From positions 152,370 through 216,369 of the IMG/VR virus record IMGVR_UViG_3300034104_003795: a stretch of DNA of 64,000 nt; one strand, given 5' to 3'. Below the pieces are notes generated by a model. The model saw only the letters and a list, made by a program, of their open reading frames with translations. It made no database searches and was not told the DNA's origin. The DNA is from a virus. The position numbers and the translations under genes are program-made. The number at the start of each line of letters is the position of its first letter. Positions within the stretch are counted from its first letter, which is position 1. Below are positions 53,701-62,900 of this stretch, one piece after another.

Positions 53701-55909
53701 CAGTGTTGTATGCACCATCCGTTCCGGTTTGAATACTTCCAGATTTTATCCAAAACGGATGCCCACTTGCATTTATATTAAAGGTATATGTAACACCTCT
53801 TACTAATGTTAATGTTGGATTTGATGCACTTATTGCGTTACTAAACACATATGCACTAAATCCATTATTTGTTACATCAAATACGGTGTTTAACGATTGA
53901 CTTGGAATTGCATAGTTTGAAGATGAAACAATCATACTTCCACTAAACTTACTATAAACGTTTACATTAAATCCCTTTACCGGGTCAATAGATGCGGTTG
54001 CAGAACCAGAGAAAATTAAATTAACATCTAAATTAGAAATAGCTGAACGAGGAATATTAAATAACTTCTCACCACTACCACTAAAGAATGAACCAGATGA
54101 TAAGAAAACACTACCACTAAAAGTAGAACCACTTGCAACTGATTTTACAACGAATCCATCCACATCGGTTACAGATGCAGTTACACTACCACTTGCAATT
54201 AAATTTGAAATCAATGCATCGGGTGCTAAAGCTGTTCTAGGGATGTTAAATAATCTTTCACCACTACCACTAAACGATGAACCAGAAGTTAGTGATATAT
54301 TACCACTTACAATTAAAGAACCGGTAAATTGAGAACCACTATCCGGTGATATTACTCTAAATCCTTCATCAGGACTAACAGATGCGGTTACACTACCACT
54401 TGCTATACGAAATACTTCTTCAGATAACGCAGAACGAGGAATATCAAATAACCCTCTACCACTACCACTAAATTGAGATGCCGAAACCGAACCAGTTACT
54501 ACTAAATAACCCGCTATTGTAGCAGATGTATTAACTTCTAATCCCTTATCAGGTGATATTGATGCGGTTGCAGAACCACTTGCAATTCTAGGTGCAACAA
54601 GAGATGGTACGTTTGTTAATTTACTACCATCGCCCACAAAGAAAGATGCGGTTACGGCACCATTGACGTTTACCGAACCACTTATATCAACACTTCCGGT
54701 AAATTGTGAACCCCTATCTACAGATTCTACTCTAAATCCAAAATTAGGTGAAACAGATGCAGTTACACTACCACTTGCAATTCTAAAAGGTGCAAAAGAA
54801 AGTGCGGATTCTGGAATATCAAATAGAAATCTACCAGAACCACTAAAGAATGAACCGGATGCTAATTTTATACTACCAGTAAATTCAGAACCATTTGCTT
54901 CCGATTCAACCCTAAATCCAAATACAGGAGAAACGGATGCCGTTACCGAACCGCTTGCTAATTTTGTAGCTTCGGGTAAATTAAATAGGCCTTTACCATC
55001 TCCAGAGAATGAACCAGTAAATGAGCCTGTTGCAGAAGATGCAGTAAATTGATTTATAGTGGCCGTTAATGAAAATATAGAACCAGATTCTACTATAACG
55101 GATCCAGTAGTTAAACGTAAACTACCTGTAATTTGCACACCACCTAAAAATGATGCACTTTGTGCGTTTATTATTAAAATATCACCAAGAACCGATGCTG
55201 TCACCGAGCCACTTGCTAATATTGCAGATTCAATTGCAGATTGTACATTTCTTAAATCTCTACCGTCTCCAAAAAATGAGCCCGTAAATGATGAAGATAT
55301 TGAAGAACCGGTTGCTTCATTAAATCTTAAATAATTTCCAATTTCAACCGAACCTGTAAATTCTTGTTTATCACTTAATTCATCACCAAATTTATTTGAA
55401 CCAGATGAATATATTACAGATGATGAAATTATACTAACAACTAATTGTTCAGCATATATTGATTTTGATACATATAAATTTTCTGCAATTGTTGTATCAA
55501 CATTTATTTGTAATCCAAAATTAGGAGAAATTGATGCAGTTGCAGAACCACTAGCTAAACGTATTGTGTCAGGTAAATTAAATAAACCAGCACCATCGCC
55601 AAAATAAGAACCAGAGAATGAACCAGTATAAGAACCCGTAAAACTACCACTTAATGATTCAGCACTACCAGTAAAAGAACCTGTAAATTGTCCCGTTACT
55701 CTATCTAAATCTAAACTTCTTACGAATCCTCTATTACCTTGGTCATCTGAAACTACAATAGCTGGTGAACCAGAAAGTGAAGCACTAAAATTTGGAACAC
55801 CCAAATTTGGTTCAACTTGAGATAAATCAATAAATTGATACCTGTCTTGTGTTACGTTTTTTGGGGATACTACCCTTACCCTACCTGATAATAGATTACT
55901 AATTGCCAT
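44720..55909 (-). CDS. Giant tail fibre (3729 aa) with cupredoxin-like domains and collagen-like region
   Basis: Residues 1-2150 carry some 30 repeats of the form RIASGSVTASVSP--GF-V ... GSQFTGS ... SGSGRGLFDIPRSAL, probably a beta-helical shaft. Three cupredoxin-like domains interrupt it around residues 670-785, 1300-1410 and 1550-1660. Residues about 2490-3580 are a Gly-Ser/Thr collagen-like region, interspersed with DGT-FFGSSGTSG units and, near its end, five TPPGFTSGTSG-type units. The last 150 residues are a small beta domain (GYYGFVSGKNFS type end) with no S74 chaperone. At nearly 11.2 kb it is the largest gene in the window. Two late-type motifs precede it. Confidence 0.92.
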   Translation of the reverse strand: MAISNLLSGRVRVVSPKNVTQDRYQFIDLSQVEPNLGVPNFSASLSGSPAIVVSDDQGNRGFVRSLDLDRVTGQFTGSFTGSAESLSGSFTGSYTGSFSGSYFGDGAGLFNLPDTIRLASGSATASISPNFGLQINVDTTIAENLYVSKSIYAEQLVVSIISSSVIYSSGSNKFGDELSDKQEFTGSVEIGNYLRFNEATGSSISSSFTGSFFGDGRDLRNVQSAIESAILASGSVTASVLGDILIINAQSASFLGGVQITGSLRLTTGSVIVESGSIFSLTATINQFTASSATGSFTGSFSGDGKGLFNLPEATKLASGSVTASVSPVFGFRVESEANGSEFTGSIKLASGSFFSGSGRFLFDIPESALSFAPFRIASGSVTASVSPNFGFRVESVDRGSQFTGSVDISGSVNVNGAVTASFFVGDGSKLTNVPSLVAPRIASGSATASISPDKGLEVNTSATIAGYLVVTGSVSASQFSGSGRGLFDIPRSALSEEVFRIASGSVTASVSPDEGFRVISPDSGSQFTGSLIVSGNISLTSGSSFSGSGERLFNIPRTALAPDALISNLIASGSVTASVTDVDGFVVKSVASGSTFSGSVFLSSGSFFSGSGEKLFNIPRSAISNLDVNLIFSGSATASIDPVKGFNVNVYSKFSGSMIVSSSNYAIPSQSLNTVFDVTNNGFSAYVFSNAISASNPTLTLVRGVTYTFNINASGHPFWIKSGSIQTGTDGAYNTGVTNNGTDSGTIIFSLDELTPSNLYYTCQFHSAMQGAINVVNAIEIPAEITFIGKTNITGSLGVSGSVFLGSGSFFSGSGRGLFDIPQSAFTGDAYRIASGSVTASVSPDYGFRVESLQRGSDITGSVRVSGSLTAERIFSPEFSGSFEGDGSRLRNVPSIEGTRIVSGSVTASVSPVYGFRLEGANRAEFSSSILVSGSVEISSGSSFSGSGERLFNIPRTALAPDALFSEKIVSGSVTASVAPNQGFVVTSIESGSTFYGEVRVITGSSFSGSGKKLFDIPVAALSDLDTSKIFSGSATASISPDKGFLVNTGVTVRDYLIVTGSTDIKSNLVVTGSLKVNQSSLFKSGVSASVFSGSGAGLTDIPFSALSQEIFRIASGSVTASALPDFGFIVESTLLGSQFTGSINISGSVFAHGNIELQSGSSFSGSGRNLFDIPESALSFAPNKIASGSVTASVSPVFGFRVQSADSGSEFTGSVDITGSLLVRGDVTSTSGSYFIGDGRFLNNITLANLAIDSTKIFSGSATASISPNNGFEVNVHSRIDGSFVVSSSARPLPTELIDNTIYVTNDGSSAYVVSNGLISGSNPTLTLVRGVEYTFNVNAVGHPLWIKFINSTGTSNNVSQSITNNGDDSGDIVFTPYSGSPNILYYNCQLHSSMVGQLNIVDFLEIAPEITFIGNTQITGSLNTSGPVSSSMFSGSGKGLFDIPRSALSEEVFRIATGSITASVTPEFGFLVQSVSSGSTFSGSIFMASGSFISSSGRLLFDIPRSALTEDALISAEIKSGSVTASVSPVDGFKVKTPFTSSLVFDNVFNVINNGSGEYVFSGAASGSNPTITLHRNYEYIFNINASGHPFWINETSGTGDTNFYNSWVTNNGEDVGQITFLVSGSAPNTLYYNCQFHSSMAGVINIVDGNPNLIFDTQIGSRFTGSVDISGSLYINEIASGGLFLSSGSSYYGEGTYLRNIPRSALTEDALISTEIKSGSVTASVSPVDGFRVITPFTGGLVGSQFTGSVEVSGSIRATEFLFGDGRFITNVVAAAAPLIASGSATASVQSGNVFIITTAATGSQIGSQFTGSIEVSGSIRATDFLFGDGRFITNVVATAAPLIASGSATASVQSGNNFIVRTAATGSDIGSQFTGSVSISGSLTADDLTARGFVFGDGRFLTNVQAAAAPLIASGSATASVASGDKFIVNASSGSQFTGSVSITGSLTASLFIGDGGGLFNIPPDAIENLELAKINSGSGVAIIDPTKLDVNVPITAARYDGDGSGLFNIPAEALEDLQLDRIISGSVEAVISPNKGLEINTSVRIFSGSLAVSGGIFVTGSDVVLQSGSRYVGDGSGLRNINIANLAFETAILKSGSVFAEISPDLGFRVSTSASIDGDLDVVYDITAHNISASGTIFAPTISGSFLGTYNFQGVGPTASAEYDILRYDEDRGYFVPQPETSLTETVSFSNVSDLTIVHNLGILYPMVQVYATGSEDQIIPGTVKSIDEDTIQIKFAGLTSGHVVIGSGGSLINGTIPGDRVFGEVLSASYARRAEVAVSVQGFDSASLASLSASLGDSSQYVRNNQTSSMAVFSAVSSSYALTASFALNGGGGGTELFIYHTSSLVKSQTAKINFSGSGVDVISSGSDGVLVTINGGAAQTSLTASYILSTGVDGPLGMDSISYSVNALTASFALNSANTDTSSFLNINTNQTINASLTISGSLGVSGSIMLGGIVSASYDEVVTWDPITKKLGYRNVAAAVGSSGTGGSSGSSGSSGLTGTSGTSGSSGSSGSSGSSGSSGIDGSSGSSGSSGSSGSSGTTGTSGSSGSSGSSGSSGSSGSSGTSGSSGSSGTSGSSGTSGTSGTSGSDGSSGSSGTSGSSGSSGTSGSSGTSGTSGSSGSSGTSGSSGTSGSSGSGGSSGSSGSTGSAGTSGTSGTSGSSGSSGSSGTSGSSGTSGSSGTSGTSGSSGTSASSGSGGTAGTSGSSGTSGTSGTSGTSGSSGSGGTSGSSGTSASSGTGGTAGSSGTSGTSGSSGSAGSAGTSGSSGTSGSSGSDGSGGSSGTTGTSGSSGTTGSAGSSGTSGSSGTSGEDGSSGTSGSSGSSGSAGTSGTNGSAGTSGSSGSSGSSGSSGSAGSSGSSGSSGSSGTTGSDGTSGSSGSSGTSGTDGTSGSSGSSGSSGSSGTTGSSGSSGSSGSSGSSGADGTSGTSGSTGTAGSSGSSGTDGSFGTSGSSGSSGTSATSGSSGSSGSSGSSGSSGSSGTSGSSGLDGTYFGSSGTSGSSGSSGTSATSGTSGSSGTSGVDGTFFGSSGSSGSTGTSGTDGTSGETGTSGTSGESGTSGTSGLDGTFFGSSGTTGTSGSSGSSGSSGISGTDGTSGTSGKDGTFFGSSGTSGQDGTSGTSGSSGSSGSSGQDGTSGTSGLDGTFFGSHGTSGTSGESGSAGSSGSSGTSGESGTSGTGGSSGSSGTSAEGSSGSSGTSGESGTSGTSGSDGTSGSSGTSGESGTSGKDGTFFGSSGTSGSSGTSGSSGSTGSSGSAGTGGTSGVSGTSGSSGKDGTYFGSSGTSGSSGESGTSGSSGISGTDGSAGSSGSSGTSGKDGTFFGSSGTSGESGTAGTSGQSGTSGTSGSSGTSGSSGFDGTYFGSSGTSGISGTSGTSGESGTSGVSGTTGTSGSSGKDGTLFGSSGTSGVSGTSGVSGSSGTSGLGTNGTSGTSGFDGTYFGSSGTSGKDGTNATGEAGTSGTSGTTPPGFTSGTSGETGTSGTSGTTPPGFTSGTSGSSGESGTAGTSGTTPPGFTSGTSGTSGISGTAGTSGTTPPGFTSGTSGQSGTSGTSAPGFTSGTSGTSGFPLSGNTEDGILTYNAVAFGANVESNLTFNGSTLTVTGNVISTTSIAANTFRETYSDQGTGGSVTLDLSTGNNFRRQFNGNASVAFSNAPASNAFGFTLVTVNAGAYTITWPVNVDWAGGSAPTLTSVGTDILVFYTYDGGTTYYGFVSGKNFS
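45170..48450 (-). repeat. Collagen-like Gly-Ser/Thr coding repeat of the 3729-aa fibre
   Basis: About 1090 codons of imperfect 9-nt units encoding G-S-S, G-T-S and related triplets. The first half is nearly pure. The second half has periodic GTFFGSSGTSG-type insertions, then Pro-containing GTTPPGFTSG units. Confidence 0.9.
50945..51255 (-). other. Cupredoxin-like domain 3 of the giant fibre
   Basis: Beta-rich domain FNVINNGSGEYVFSG... The complete type 1 copper ligand set is visible: His1592 (ASGHPFWIN), Cys1638, His1641 and Met1644 (NCQFHSSMAG). Confidence 0.75.
51690..52010 (-). other. Cupredoxin-like domain 2 of the giant fibre
   Basis: Beta-rich domain with His1345 (AVGHPLWIK), Cys1391, His1394 and Met1397 (NCQLHSSMVG), the same ligand spacing as domains 1 and 3. 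Confidence 0.75.
53575..53890 (-). other. Cupredoxin-like domain 1 of the giant fibre
   Basis: Beta-rich domain FDVTNNGFSAYVFS... with His717 (ASGHPFWIK), Cys764, His767 and Met770 (TCQFHSAMQG). Confidence 0.75.
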
Positions 55910-55928
55910 TCGTACTTTCCAGCTTTAT

Positions 55929-55937
55929 TATAAATAT
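55929..55937 (-). promoter_or_regulatory. Late-promoter-like motif ATATTTATA (proximal)
   Basis: ATATTTATA on the coding strand 19 nt before the 3729-aa fibre ATG. Confidence 0.5.
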
Positions 55938-55950
55938 CAAAAAAATCACC

Positions 55951-55959
55951 TATAAATAT
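55951..55959 (-). promoter_or_regulatory. Late-promoter-like motif ATATTTATA (distal)
   Basis: A second exact copy 22 nt upstream of the proximal one, in the 68-nt gap between the 305-aa and 3729-aa genes. Confidence 0.45.
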
Positions 55960-55977
55960 TAATAGATAATATTATCG

Positions 55978-56895
55978 TTATTCATTAGCAGATTCAAGTA
56001 GAGATAGAACTACTGATAGCTTAGTTGAGCCGGAAACTATAAATCCATAACCTTCTTCTAATACTAATTTACCAGAAACTACCGGTGAAAGTGAATCTGC
56101 TACTGGTATTGTCACATTTGTTACCAATTCAACAGGTGGTTGTTCGGTAAATACTGGATTTTCAATGGTTGCTTTAATAACGTCCACTAAACTATTAACC
56201 AAATATATAGATGCCGAAATTCCCGCTTCAGTTCCATTTGTAAATCCACTTAATATAGATTGAGTAACTGCATTTTGAAATAATAATGGAGAATCAGCCG
56301 AACCGGTTGTTGATTGGTTTTTTATAATTTGATTAGATAATACTTTTAAATAATCTAAAGCAAATATAGATGCAGAATATTCAGTTGTTGCAATCGCAGA
56401 TACTCCATTTTTATCAAAATATGCTTTTGCTGCTTTATTTGTTCTGATTGTTGTGTTATTAACTATATCATATTTTATCGCATCTACATCATCTAAAGTA
56501 TTTTGTTCAAAGTATGATGATATAAAAGTAAATGGTGTTTCTGATAAACTATTTTGATTAGAAGTATATGCCGCTATTTCCTTTCTTAAAAATTGTCTAT
56601 TAGCATTTAATAACAAAGATGCACTGGCAAAACTACCACTATATTCTGATAATGAAACAGAAGCACTAATAAACGCACTACCACTATATATGTCAACAAA
56701 TTGTGGAACAGGCAATTCTCTATTAGATGTTACTAATATAGTAACGGGTTGTGTTACTAAACTATTGTTTGTAATTTGACAAGATAGTACAATAGATGAT
56801 ACCCCAAGAGGAGTTGCATATATTTCATCTTGTTCTCCGGTCAATCCCGATACTACTGACTGAAACCGATTTAAGGGTACAAAAACTTCTGCCAT
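55978..56895 (-). CDS. Structural protein related to the Cys-module virion protein
   Basis: This 305-aa protein begins AEVFVPLNRFQSVVSGLTGEQDEIYATPLGVSSIVLSCQITNNS, a compact beta domain that may bind the virion. It continues with a helical part whose FLRKEIAAYTSNQ and DDVDAIKYDIVNNT segments resemble a degraded copy of the modules in the upstream giant protein (FIQSESIAYLSSSW, CKRDIGYIIDAV). It has no signal peptide. I infer a virion protein of the baseplate or fibre-attachment region. Confidence 0.75.
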   Translation of the reverse strand: MAEVFVPLNRFQSVVSGLTGEQDEIYATPLGVSSIVLSCQITNNSLVTQPVTILVTSNRELPVPQFVDIYSGSAFISASVSLSEYSGSFASASLLLNANRQFLRKEIAAYTSNQNSLSETPFTFISSYFEQNTLDDVDAIKYDIVNNTTIRTNKAAKAYFDKNGVSAIATTEYSASIFALDYLKVLSNQIIKNQSTTGSADSPLLFQNAVTQSILSGFTNGTEAGISASIYLVNSLVDVIKATIENPVFTEQPPVELVTNVTIPVADSLSPVVSGKLVLEEGYGFIVSGSTKLSVVLSLLESANE

Positions 56896-56919
56896 TTCTT
56901 TTTATTTTTTATTTTCTTT

Positions 56920-59900
56920 TTATATTTGTAGTGCCAATGAGAACGGAGTTACTAATGAGAATAGAGATTTACTAAATGTTCTACCCACAAGAGTACCAGT
57001 TGCTTGATTAATACTTAGGCCAGTACCAATTCTAAAGTCACCATCTTGGTTACCGGAAGTGAAGAATATTCTACCACCACCCAATTCGGTAATTTCAAAC
57101 GCCGGATTTGCCACACCACTACCACCCTGATTTGGAGGAAGTGCTTTAAACGTCACACCACTACCATTATAAGAGTAGTCAATACCAGTTGCCACAATCA
57201 ATGAACCAAATGCTTCTAATGGTGCACCCGCTGCTATAAACTCTGCTCTTGTTCTTAAATATCTATTAGTTTCAAGAGTTTCTAATAACTGGTCTCTAGT
57301 CACTGCAATTGCACTTCCATATTGACCATCGTAGTATGAAGATGCTGCTCTAATTCCTCTCTCATTTCCACCATATAATAAGTCAGTAACACACGCATCT
57401 ACAATAAATCCAGTATCACGTGAACAACTAGCCTCATTATATACTAAATATGGAAATGCTCCATTTGTATATCCAATTGCTCGTTGTTTTAATTCTTCCT
57501 TACCAAGTTTTAATCTTTCTGCCGCCTGTCTTCTTTTAGTTGATGGTGCTAAATAACTTAATAAAGTATTTGCAACTATCTTTTCAGAAAGTCCTCTTGC
57601 GAAGTTAATACCATCTACCGTTTGTTTCTTTTGTCCATTATTATCACCATAACTATCCACTATTGCTACTGATGGGAATTTATAATAGTAAGAACCCGCT
57701 TCAATACTTCTTTCATTACCACCATACACTAAGTCAGTTCTAATTGCATCTATAATAAACCCTAAATCTCTAGAACAACTTACTTCGTTATATTTCAAAT
57801 TACTCCAAGAAGAACTTAAGAATGTTATAGTTTCCTTTTGTATCAATTCTTTATTATCTGTCAACAATTTAGCGGTTGTTAGTAAAGATGCCGAAGGTAC
57901 TAAATATGTTGGATTGGTTATTACCTTTTTAGATACCTTTCCAGCGTATCTGATACCAGTAAGCGTTGGGTCTAATTGGTTTTTAGTTGATGGAACACCT
58001 GCGTTAATAGCGTTAGAAGGATATAAGTAATAATACTGTCCTGCTATCAAACTTCTTTCTTGTCCACCATAAAGTACATCAGTTGCCGCTGCATCTATTA
58101 GGTATCCAACATCTCTCTTACAAGTAGTTTCATTGTAATATACACTACTCCAAGATGAAGATACATATTTAATTGTTTCTTCTGCTACAAATGCTTTATT
58201 CTTTCTTAATAGGTCAAATGATGCAGATGCCTCTAATGATGCAGTTACAAATACTATGTTTTGCGCAACTTTTTGTGCCAATCTACTTGCGTAGTTTATA
58301 CCATCAACTGTTTGTCCTAATTGACCAAGTCCATCACCATCTCCTTCAACAATTGCTAAAGATGGATATAGATAATAGAACTCTCCATTCAATACAGTTC
58401 TCTCATTACCACCATATAATAAATCGGTAGTAACACCATCTAATATATAGCCAACATCTCTCTTACATTTATCTTTATCATACTCAAATGTACTCCAGCT
58501 AGCAGTTAAGTAAGCTAGGGTTTCATTTTGTATAAACTCTCTGTTATTTCTTAACAAATTAACCGATGCTGATATTATTTGTGATGCAGTTACATAAGTT
58601 AATGATGTAGCTACATTTTTAGAAGTTTGTCCTGCGTAATTAACACCAGTTAATGTTGGTTGTAATTGTGAACCTTGTGCTTGAGATGGATATAAGTAAT
58701 AGAACACCCCAGCATTTGTACTTCTTTCATTACCACCATATAATAAATCGGTAGAAACTGCATCTATGATATGTCCAACATCTCTCTTACAAGTTACCTC
58801 ATCATAAGATGCTGTGCTCCAAGAAGAAGATATGTACGCGATAGTTTCGTTTTGAATAAACTCTCTATTGTTTCGTATCAATTCGTATGATGCTGATACA
58901 TTTGCCGATGCGGTTACATAAGTTACATTTTGTACTATATTTTGTGCCAAACGGCTAGCATAGTTAATACCATCCAATGTTTGGTTTAGTTGTGCACCTT
59001 GTGCTTGAGATGGATATAAGTAATAGAACACTCCATTGAATATTGATGCGGAATTTGCATTAAATAATAAGTCTTCGGCAGAACCACTCAATATAAACCC
59101 TAAATCACGTCTACATTTACTCTCGTCATAAGATGCGGTTGACCAAGATGAACTCAAATATGCAATACTTTCCGATACTATGAATCCAATATTTGCTTTT
59201 AATAAATTATATGCGTATATTACATTAGTATCAACGGATGCAGTTGTATATGGAATTAAAGTTGGTAATGAACCAGTACCATTTCTTACTATATCTGTTA
59301 CAATAGAAATAGATGCCGATATTGCATTAGCTTCGGTAATAGTTCCAAATAACGATGATGTTATAAATTGTTGAGCGTTGGTTACTTTAATATTTGCTAA
59401 CGTATTAGGTATAACAGAAGGTGTCCCTATCAATATACTACTAATAGATGCCGTTGTTATTCTAGCTGCGTACTTAATTGCCTCTACCGTTTCTACAACT
59501 TGCGAACCAGACCCATTAGCTTGAGATGGGAATTCATAATAGTAATCTGCATTCTTTCTACTTCTTTCATTTCCACCATAAAGTAAATCAGTTGCCACAC
59601 CATCGATAATATATCCTAAATCTCTATAACATTTACTTTCACTATAATCTAAATTAGGGTATTTAACATTTACAAATGCGATACTTTCACTTTGTATGAA
59701 TCGTTTGTTAGCCTTTATTAAATCATAAGTATATTGAACTTCTAATGATGATGTAAATATCTCTTTATTAACAACTACATTCATAGCTGTTCCTTTTGCG
59801 TATCTTACACCAGTTAATGTTGGTTCTAATTGTGAATCGGTAGCTTGTGATGGGAAATCATAATAATATCTTCCAGCTACAACACTTCTTTCGTTTCCGC

Positions 59901-62900
59901 CATATAAAAGGTCAGTTGCTACTGCATCTATAATGTATCCAATATCTCTTTTACAAGTTATTTCATTATAATCAAAATCACCCCAAGAAGAAGATAGATA
60001 CGCAATTGATTCACTTTGTATAAATCCTTTGTTAGCTCTTAATGAATTCCAAGATGCTGATGTTGGTTGGTTAATTGATGCCGATATGTGTGTAAACGGA
60101 ATGTTCAACACCACCTTCTCTGCCAATCCACTTGCGTATTTAATTGCAGTGATTGTTTGGTCTAATTGTGAACCAGTTGCTTGTGATGGGAAATCAAAAT
60201 AGAACTTACCATTAAACAATGATGCCGAATTACCACCATATAAAAGGTCAAATGCAGAACCACTAAGGATTCCAGTCAAATCTCTTTCACATTTACTTTG
60301 TGTATATTCAAACCCACTCCAAGATGAACTCATATACGCAATAGTTTCATCAACTATAAATTTAGAGTTACTTACTAATAAGTTATATGCTGAATTTATC
60401 TTTGCATTTGTATTTGCTATCGGGAATGTTGATGGTCTATATGCAATTGAGCTCGTACCATTATTTAATAACACATCGATTACTAATGATAATGATGCTG
60501 ATATCAATTTACCTTGCAATCTTCCTGCCGCACTTCCACTTATTAATTGTGGAGTATCAGTTACTTTAATACTTGCAGATGTATTTGATACAATTGTTGG
60601 CAGAACTGATGTTCCATTTTCAATTACATTTAGTATCAAATCAAATCCACTTGCAATCTTATTAGTATCAAACGATGATGCGGATATGTCTTGTCTTATA
60701 GGATTTGCATTTGTTACTTTTAATGATGAAGATGTACTTGCTACTAATGTAGGTAATACACTTACTCCATTTTTAAGAACGTCTACAACAGTACCATAAG
60801 AAGAACTTACATTTGTAATTTGAATTGCCAAATCATATGAACCAGTTCCAATTATTTGTTCTTGTGAACTTATATGTAATAAAGTTGGTGTAGATAATTC
60901 AAATCCATAATTATAGTTTCTTGCCAATGAATCCGGTACAAATGCAACACCATTTTCAATAATATCAGCCACATGCTTAAATGATGATGTGATAATATCC
61001 AATTCAGCTCCACTTGCCGATATTGATGATGAGTATTGAGTAGTATTAGTTATTTTGATTAAACCATTGCCATTTTCAACGATAGTTGGTATTGTAGATA
61101 ATCCATTTTCAATAATATTAGTAACTAACGCAAATGATGAACTAATTTGATTTACTTCGTTTATACTTGCACTCAACGGTGTTGTATATTGTGTTGTATC
61201 AGTTACTTTAATATTTCCATCGGTATTTGTTGTTAATGCCGGTGAATTTAATTTAATATTTTGTGCTATTGCTTTAGCTAATACTTTAGCGTATTCAACA
61301 CCTTCCACAGTTTCTCTAACTTGCGTACTCTTTGTTGCTAAAGATGGATATAAATAATAATATTGTCCAGCTATAACACTTCTTTGATTTCCACCGTAGA
61401 AAGTATCAGTTATAACTGCATCTAAAATATATCCTACATCACGTCTACATTTTTCTCTTAAATAAACTAAATTAGGGAAGAATGCATCTATGTATTGTAC
61501 AGTTTCGTTTTGTATAAATCTTTTGTTCTGTCTTAATAAATTAACCGATGATGTTACAAATCCAGTTGGTGCTATCAATACTTTATTTGATATTACATTT
61601 TGTGCAGTACCAGCTACATATTGTATTCCATCAAGTGTAGGTCCTTTTTGAGTTTCGGTAGTTGGTGAAATAGAACCAGTCAGAATTGCTGCAGATGGGT
61701 ATAGATAATAGTACTCACCTGCTTTAGAACTTCTTTCGTTTCCACCATATAAAAGGTCAGTTCTTACTGCATCTATAATATATCCAATATCTCTCTTACA
61801 AGTAGTTTCGTTATAAGAGAATCCATCATCACCACTCCAAGACGAAGATAAGTAAGCGATTGATTCACTTTGTATAAACTTCTTATTATCCGTTAATAAA
61901 TTAAATCCAGTTAATTCAGATGTTGTTGGAGATTGTAATAATATATTTGCTACAATCTTTTCAGTAATTCCTTTAGCGTATTTAATACCATCTAAAGTTT
62001 GATTCAATTGTCCACCGGTATCACCATCGTTACCTACGGTTGCCAATGAAGGATATAAGTAATAATACTCTCCTGCCTCAGCCACTCTTTCGTTTCCACC
62101 GTAAAGAATATCAGTTGCTACTGCGTCTAATATATAACCAATATCTCTCTTACAAGTAGTTTGGTTATAAGGGAATGTACTCCAAGAAGAAGATAGATAT
62201 GCAATAGTTTCATCTTGTATAAATGATTTATTATTGAATATCAATTCGTATGCTGAAAGATTTGAATTAGATGCTGATGCAAATGTTGAATTCTTTAATA
62301 TCTTATCAGTTAAACCTTTCGCATGTTTGATTCCACTTAATGTTGCCCCTAATTGAGATGTTGTTGCTTGTGATGGATATTCATAATAGAATACACCGGC
62401 ATTTATACTTCTCTGATTACCGCCATAAACTATATCGGTTGTTACCGCGTCTAAAATATGGCCCACATCTCTCTTACAAGTTAATTCATTGTAAGATGTT
62501 GTACTCCAACTAGCAGATACATAACTTATAACTTCGTTTTGTATAAATTCTCTATTATTATAAATTAATTCTTTTGCTTGTAATTTATTTTGAGATACTT
62601 TAGTAAATGTATTTCCTCTTAAAATTTTGAATGCAATATCTCTAGCATATTCAATACCAGTAACAGTCTCTTGTATTTGTGAACCAGTTGCTTCAGATGG
62701 GTATTTATAATAGAATACTCCAGCATTTATTGTTCTTTCATTTCCACCATATAATAAGTCAGTAGAAACTGCATCTATAATATGTACTATATCTCTTTTA
62801 CAAGTTGATTCAACGTATTGATGTGTACTCCAAGATGAACTTATGTAAGGTATTACTTCATTCTTAATAAGTTCTTTATTATTAACTAATAAACTATACG

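Noticed and set aside
4905-55959. TATAAATA on the plus strand as true T4 late promoters
   Set aside because: In that orientation they would read away from every gene in the window; only the reverse orientation makes sense, so the motif is treated as a different element.
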